NCBI RefSeq assembly: GCF_963678635.1
Contig: NW_026970760.1
Coordinates: forward strand, 1 to 37,500
Direction of reading: 5' to 3'
Source of the DNA: Symsagittifera roscoffensis
Lineage: Eukaryota; Xenacoelomorpha; Acoela; Convolutidae
Length of the DNA stretch: 37,500 bases
The notes beneath the pieces were generated by a model that was not told the origin of the DNA, searched no databases, and saw nothing but the letters and a program-made list of their open reading frames with translations. The position numbers and the translations under genes are program-made. This document shows, one piece after another, positions 31,382-37,500 of the stretch (positions are counted from its first letter, which is position 1; every line of letters begins with the position of its first letter).

Positions 31382-33415
31382 GAAAACTTTTAAGAACTGT
31401 TTGCTATTTTTAGCAATGTTTTGATTTATTAAAATTATGGATGCTTTGGTTTGATGTGTTGCTTTCACTTTTTATCAAATCAGTTTGATTTCTGTTTGTA
31501 TATTTGTGTATATAATTTATTATTTCTGTGTCAATTGAGTAAATTAATATTGAGTGTATTGTTTTCAATCAAACTCAATCGATAAGAAAAATCAAGAAAG
31601 AGATAGATAGAGTATCAGGTAGAATGTCCCATAAAAATCTTTTATTTTGAAAGAGATAAGGTTTTGTTACAATCGACTAATTGCAGGTTATTTTTTTTTC
31701 CCAGTACGACAAAAAAATTCATAGCAAACCATTGGAAACAAAACTTTAGGTTAATGTTAAGTTTTGAAATTTTGTTAAATTTTTTTTTCATCCCAAAAAT
31801 ATTCACAAGTCATTTCTTACTCTACCAATAATCTAGTTGAATAATTAATGATTCCTATGGCTTCCCTGTTATAGGAGAACAGAAATGGTCCACCTTACCA
31901 AGCGTTTATCTTTATCAGATCAAAAGTTATCGGTTTCAGAACCTTGAATTAGTCAAAATCCTATTTTTAGAAAAACATGAAAATTTCAAAAATAACAATT
32001 TTTGAAAAAAAAAATCGGCAAAATCTTTTATTCCGAACTAGAAAACTTGACGCTTTGAACCTATGGTTCTGAGCAAATCAATTAATTCACTTTCGTTAAG
32101 TTATAAAAAAAATTATTTTTAATGTAGTTCAAAATTCCGAAAATCTAAAAAATGAAAATTCACCGCGAATGATTTGTTTTTAAGCAAAAATAATGCGTTT
32201 TTCGTGGGATGAAAATAATAGTTCAGGGATGTTGATGGATACAAAAAACATTTGAATTTCATCTCGGTTCACGTTCTAGACACCCAAGTGAAAATTTCAC
32301 TTTTTCGAATATCGCCTCTAGTGAACTTCAGAAAGTGTTTAAATGCGTCGTTTATCTTTCCTGATCGGTGGGAACCATAAATGAACATTAGAGAACAATA
32401 AAAAAATATATATTTTTTAACTTTATTATTTTTCGATTTTTTCCAATTTTTTTCAAATTTTTACATTAATTTTCAACAAAGTTTTTTTCGTCTCAATTTT
32501 AGCTTCTAGCAAAAGTTTGCTATACCACCTTGTTGCCCTACCATAGGGGAACAGAAACTTCTGATGGGCTATTAGAACATACTCCAGCGTGTGTACAATA
32601 TTTCGTGGTCGATTGCCTCCAAAATTGAACAATTTCAAGCTAGAAACAGAAAGTTTTCAATTTTTTTTTTTTTTTTTTCAAATTTTTCTATTTTTTGTAC
32701 TTGGCAAGTATAAGTTTTTTATCTCGTTTATTGACTGCAATTAAAAAAATTGTGGTTGGAAAACATTTAAGATTTTAACCCCAAACTTAAAATTCACTTT
32801 TCTCTTTTGCTTTCTGAATTTCAGCAGATCTTGATTGAAACAAAAAATCTTTATTCAAAAACTTTCTTCTGATTAATCAGACTAGTTTGAATATTTCTCA
32901 ACTCATAAGCTTTCGAAAGAAAATCAACAAAACAATGCCTAATTCTTCTAAAGCTAAAGCCAATCTCGCATGTAATCTGTTTGATGCGGTTCTGGGCTCT
33001 GCTAAATTTTTCAAATTTTCTTTTTCATCCCAAAAATATTCACAAGTCATTTCTTACTCTACCAATAATCTAGTTGAATAATTAATGATCCCTGTGGCTT
33101 GCCCTTTTATACGAATACAGAAATGGTCCACCTTACTTATCTTTATCAGATCAAAAATTATCGGTTTCAAAACCTTGAATTAGTCATAATCCTATTTTTA
33201 GAAAAACATGAAAATTTTTAAAAAATAAATTTTTTTGAAAAAGAAATTAGCAAAATCTTTTATTCCGAACTAGAAAACTTGACGCTCTGAACCTATGGTT
33301 CTACGCTAATCAATTGGTTTGCTTTTGTTAAGTTATAAAAAACTTTCTTCTGATTAATCAGACCAGTTCGAATATTTCTCAACTCATTAACTTTCGAAAG
33401 AAAATCAACAAAACA
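31382..33415. repeat. Non-coding region upstream of polymerase with nested tandem duplication
   Basis: 31781-32107 is repeated at 33018-33340 (offset about 1237 bp). 32858-33006 is repeated at 33341-33487 (offset about 481 bp). The second repeat covers the polymerase leader and its first 24 codons, so a truncated polymerase start (ATG 32935) precedes the real one at 33416. No other gene is seen. T/A runs are frequent. Confidence 0.85.
32858..33081 (+). pseudogene. Truncated duplicate of the polymerase 5' end
   Basis: ATG 32935 begins MPNSSKAKANLAC, nearly the same as the true polymerase start MPNSFKAKTNHAC. Homology ends at about 33006 after LGSAK; the frame then runs into duplicated upstream DNA and stops at 33081. 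The second Cys of the first zinc-finger pair (C-R-L-C in the real gene) is Phe here. About 70 bp of leader before the ATG are duplicated too. Confidence 0.85.
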
Positions 33416-34689
33416 ATGCCTAATTCTTTTAAAGCTAAAACCAATCACGCATGTCGTCTGTGTGATGCGGTTCTGGGCTCTGCTAAAAACCTACGACGTC
33501 ATAAGAAGACAGTCCACAACCTTCATGAGCCGATTGCAGCCGTCAGAGTCAAATGCGATGACTGCCTTGAGGAGTTCAGATCGGTGGCTGAAAATATTCA
33601 CCAAATTGAAATAGATCACTGTAAATCAGCAAACAAGCAGTGTGAAAATTGCAGAACAGTGTTTATGAACTTGGAAAAATATCAGAGTCACATGAACAAC
33701 CGCCATGGACTTCTATTCTGGGATTCGGATGCTGGCTCTACTTCAACCGGTGATGGTGGTGGTGGTGGTAGCAATGAGACTATCGCCATCGAAGGTTCAT
33801 CAACAACGCGAGTACCTCAAAGCACTCGGTCAATTTTGACTGAGAGTCAAACCGCTTTCAATGGCAATTTGAAGAAATATCATCTAAATTTCGACGAGAA
33901 TGAAATCGACCTGCTCGATTTCATGATGCGAAACAAAGAAGCCATTGATGACTTCATATTCGAACACTCGCAAAACGGATCAATTAAGGTGCAATTCTCA
34001 GTTGAAGTGAGCTTGATGAAACACCTCACCGTGGAAAATGACGAAGAACCCAATGTTGAAAAAATCACACTTTTCTTGAACACCGAGATGGTACGTGTCA
34101 ATTATGGTGGTCTGGAACAGGGGCAGTACATTGAGATGATTGAACATATGCTCAACTCAGTCAACTGCTTCGCTTCTCATGGAAATTGGCGGATAATTGA
34201 AAGAATTTCGAAAGTAACTACCAATTTCGTTAAACTGTCTCCAATGCGCGCAGGATGCTACTTGCCGCTACCCCTTGGTCTCAAAAAACAGAACTTCAAC
34301 CTTGTAAATATACAAACAAAAATGAATTATAAATGCTTTCTGTATTGCTTCATTGCAGCGTATCACCTCAAACATGGTCCATCTCTATACGCATCTTCTC
34401 ACGCATACCGAAAGAAGACCAAATGTGCAACGTATAAAGAAGAAGACAGCGAGGACGAAGACAGCGATGATTATGAAGTAAAAGGAGAGTCTGATAAGGA
34501 TGTTGTCGTCGTTGCCGTCAACGACAATCAAGATGAAGGGAACGCGGAACCCCCACAAAGGGAACCAGATGCAAGACAGCGAGAGATGAAACAGATAGTG
34601 AAGATTCAAGGAGATTTTGAGATGCCAATGAGCATTCTGGAAATAGGAAGATTTTAAAGATTGAACAATTTTCAAATCAACGTATTTCG

Positions 34690-34813
34690 GTCAGTTTATT
34701 TGACATTTCGAATTTCTTCCAGAAATTTTTTCTATTAAGAAAAAAACAAAAATCAACCATGACCTAGAAGTTTTTTCCATTTCATATAAAGTAAACTTTT
34801 TTTTCTTATTTAG
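34690..34813 (+). other. Spliceosomal intron in polB, 124 bp
   Basis: Donor GTCAGT at 34690 follows NVF plus CG. Acceptor TTTTTTTTCTTATTTAG ends at 34813. Removing it makes one Arg codon and joins the NNFQINVF block directly to YQSEELIPI, with the frame preserved and family sequence continuous on both sides. The intron is AT-rich with stops in all frames. Confidence 0.85.
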
Positions 34814-37403
34814 GTACCAGTCAGAAGAGCTGATACCAATCCGAATTTCAAAAGAGCTAAATTGTACATTTGTGACAGACTTGCTGCTGCTTCTTTCCGA
34901 CGGTTCTGCATATCACTATGTGCTAATCAACGACCTGACAAAGCTGGTCAACTTTATTCGTAAAAGAGCACCACGCGACAGAAATGAAATTTGCCGAAAT
35001 TGCTTCCACACTTGCACTTCCAACGACATTCTACGTCGACATCAAGAAATTTGCTATCGACAAGATGGCATTGAAATCACGATGCCCGGGCCCGACAACG
35101 ATCGACATGTGCTTAAAAACTTTGGTGCCCGATCGTTTGTACCACGTATAGTATACTTCGACTTGGAGTCGTTAATTGTACCCGTAGCTGGCCCAGAGCC
35201 TGACAACAAAAAATCGAAAACTCACCTTATCGAAAAACACCAGAACTGTGGGTATGCATTCGCAGCTGTAGAATTTGGAAACTTCGAGTTGAGGTGGTCA
35301 AGTTCGAGTTGAAAAGGGAACCTGACAGTATCGAACATCTGTTACTGAGCTTGGAAACGTTTGCGAAGGAAGTTTACATTGAAAAAAGAAGACATTACGC
35401 GTTCACGGGGCAAAGAGAAACAAGAAAAGAAGATACATCCGAGTGCTGGATATGCAAATTGCCTTCTGCATGGGATGAGGAAAAGGTATTAGACCACTGT
35501 CACTATACCAACAAGTTTCTCGGGTGGGCACATAATACATGCAACATCAACCGCAAGACAACCAATTTCATTCCTGTAGTTGCCCACAATCTAGCAAACT
35601 ATGACCTACATTGTATCATTCGAGCCTTGAAAAAAAGCAACCCACACAATGTCTTCTCTGTCATACCGAGCACCGAAGAAAAATTCATCTCAATGACCAT
35701 TTCGGTATGGATCAAAACGTTCTACGATAAAAGTGGAAAAATTAGAAATGTGTATGAGAATCTGAGATTTATTGGCTCCTACAAGCTCATGCAATCTTCC
35801 TTATCAACGCTCGTTAATAATTTGCCACCTGATAAGTTCAGTCTATTGGAAACTTTCTTCAAAGCAAAAGGACATTCAATGGAGTAAATCGATTTTTTGA
35901 AACGAAAAGGGTTCTACCCCTACAGCTACATTGATAGCTTCAAGAAATTCAATGAACCGCGATTACCCTCCCAAAGACTGTGGACGAATAGCCTAGCCGG
36001 TGGTGAGGTCAGTGTAGATCGATCAGAGTTCAACCATGCAATCATCGTATTCAGTAATTTCGGCTGTAATTCAATTGGTCACTACCACGACCTGTACCTC
36101 TCTACCGATGTGCTGTTACTTGCTTCTGTGTTCGAAGCTTTTCGATTCGTGTGCTATGAAACATATGGAGTCGATTGCGCGCACTATTATATCGCAAGTA
36201 ACTTGGCGGGGGATGTGTTCCTTAAAGTCTGCCGAGCAGATCTTCGATTGCTAACCGAGCGCGACCACCTTCACTTTGTAGAGGGGATAATTCGTGGTGG
36301 AATGTCGTCTGTATATGCCCGAAATACTGGAAAGCCATCAACCAGTATCTTGACGAACACGATAAAAATGAGGAAAATTCGTTCATCGTAAACATCGACG
36401 CAAATAATCTCTACAGAGGTATTATGCAAAATTACTTGTTGCCCTTAAACGATTTCAAATGGGCGGTCGACTTGGTGGATATACCTAAACTACTACTGAC
36501 GGAAGAGGATAGTGAGTGGGGTTACCTAGCGGAGGTAGATATCGAGTTCCCCGACGAGCTCTATGACTACTTCAAAGACTATCCTCCCGCGCCATCAAAA
36601 GAAATTGTACAGATAACTGACTTGAGTACCGATCAAATGGAAATGATGGGCAAATTAGATATCACCAGTCTACCCAAAGTGCCTAAGCTTATACAGTCTC
36701 TACAAGAAAAGTCAGGATAGGTTTTGCATTATCTGACCCTTCAGCTTTACATACAATTAGGTGTGAAGGTGACTCACCTTCATAGAGTGCTGCAATTTCG
36801 ACACTGTAAATGGATGGCCCCTTTTGTACCGATGAAAACTGAGCTAAGAAAGAAGGCTAAGAACATTTTTGAGGAAATTTTTTATAAGCTCATAATAAAC
36901 TCATCTTTCGGTAAGACGACGGAAAGCAAACGAAACAGAACAAAAAAGAGTATAGTGCGTAACGAAACCGAGCTACTGCAAAAGTTGTGCCGGAGCTCAT
37001 TGAAGTCATTCCAAATTATGCACGAAGACTTTGCTACAAAAACATTCAAACCGAGCTCAATCGGGTGGGATAAGCCAACGATCGTTGGCGCAGTAATATT
37101 AGACATTGCAAAAAAATACATGTTCGAAACCCACTACGTCCAAATGAAGCCAAACTTTAATCTCGAGCTATTGTACTCCGATACTGATAGTTTTGCTTAA
37201 ATGATAAAATGTGACGATATATACGAGGAACTAAAAAATGGGACACTTGTTTGACTTCTCGAACTATCCCAAACAATCACCACTGTATAATGAAACCCAA
37301 AAGAAACAGGTGCTAATGTACAAGGACGAGATGGGTGGAGACTTGATAGAAGAAATTGTAGCACTCAAACCGAAATTATATTCTCTTAAACTCAAAAAAA
37401 GTG

Positions 37404-37500
37404 GTAAGAATTTATCAAATTCCATAAACTTAATGACAGAATAATTAAATTTGGTTGGCACCTTTAATACCTTTCACAATTTCCTTTTTTTGCTTTTATG
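37404..37500 (+). other. Possible second polB intron, donor side only
   Basis: After the KPKLYSLKLKKSG block, GTAAGA at 37404 is a strong donor match. Downstream translation loses family character and stops at 37442-37444. The acceptor would be outside the window. Confidence 0.4.

Larger units (their letters stand above)
22349..37500 (+). mobile_element. Maverick/Polinton (adintovirus-like) DNA element, decayed, 3' end outside window
   Basis: A 15-kb block with the diagnostic gene set: FtsK/HerA packaging ATPase, retrovirus-type integrase, penton-like and double jelly-roll capsid proteins, adenain-type protease and protein-primed DNA polymerase B. Morphogenesis genes and polymerase are on the + strand, with two small genes on the minus strand between protease and polymerase. 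The left limit given is the start of recognisable coding, not the true terminus. The element continues past 37500. At least ten nonsense or frameshift lesions show it is an inactive copy. Confidence 0.93.
33416..37500 (+). pseudogene. polB: Polinton protein-primed DNA polymerase B, with intron and several breaks
   Basis: Replicates the element. Exon 1 (33416-34689) begins with C2H2-like fingers (CRLCDAVLGSAKNLRRHKKTVH; CENCRTVF..H..RH), a Gly-rich linker, then the family block CYLPLPLGLKKQ and KCFLYCFIAAY. TAA at 34655-34657 is its only stop. After the intron come CRNCFHTC (finger), exonuclease motif I YFDLES (about 35153-35170), a zinc/His endonuclease VII-like patch (CWIC..DHCH..CNIN, 35440-35560), ExoII HNLANYD and ExoIII YLSTD (about 36098). 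Polymerase motifs follow: A DANNLY (36397-36414), B K..NSSFGKT (36886-36915), C YSDTDS (37174-37191). Breaks: frameshift about 35290, TAA 35885, frameshift about 36350, TAG 36718, TAA 37198, frameshift about 37240. Catalytic motifs are intact. The gene continues beyond the window. Confidence 0.92.

Overview
The window reads as nuclear DNA of an invertebrate animal; the species cannot be named from sequence alone. It is AT-rich and gene-poor, full of short dispersed repeats, and carries two large decayed mobile elements. One element contains a clean GT-AG spliceosomal intron. No rRNA, tRNA, CRISPR array or bacterial-style operon signal was seen.

Layout. 1-2969: two cysteine-bearing open stretches on the + strand (3-470 and 2493-2969) that could be host exons, separated by about 2 kb of non-coding DNA with a 27-bp minisatellite. 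3015-3900 and 17118-17208 onward to 18208: two copies, in opposite orientation, of a non-autonomous element with terminal inverted repeats beginning CCCGCAC. Both are filled with TAATCGATTATAATC-type palindromic repeats. 3901-7490: old dispersed repeats without a gene. 7491-14387: a complete but dead Ty3/gypsy-type LTR retrotransposon with two LTRs, a 5-bp ATTGG target duplication, a primer-binding site and a polypurine tract. Its gag, protease, reverse transcriptase, RNase H and integrase are all recognisable and broken. 14393-22348: mostly featureless DNA with a few old repeats and an unrecognised, decayed minus-strand coding region near 19.2-20.2 kb.

22349-37500 (runs off the right edge): a decayed Maverick/Polinton (adintovirus-like) DNA element. 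In order it holds: FtsK/HerA-type packaging ATPase; a small protein with a conserved NGNVRVN core; a protein of unknown role swollen by a (CAA)n run; retrovirus-type integrase; penton-like minor capsid protein; a glycine-rich/basic pVI-like core protein; double jelly-roll major capsid protein; adenain-type cysteine protease; two minus-strand genes, one with a PC4-like domain; a gene of unknown role ending in an SV40-type nuclear localisation signal; and a protein-primed family B DNA polymerase with N-terminal zinc fingers.

How the parts fit. The ATPase, capsid proteins and protease form a virion morphogenesis module. The integrase and polymerase form an integration and replication module. The ATPase-to-protease block is tightly packed, with start codons overlapping the preceding stop (e.g. 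ATGA at 25376-25379), as in a compact virus genome. Almost every gene carries at least one stop or frameshift, and three key motifs are hit: a stop inside Walker A, the first integrase Asp changed to Asn, and the protease catalytic His changed to Arg. This copy should therefore be inactive. The least described parts are the PC4-like gene, the gene with the nuclear localisation signal, the repeated TTTGAAGT boxes between them, and the nested tandem duplication upstream of the polymerase.
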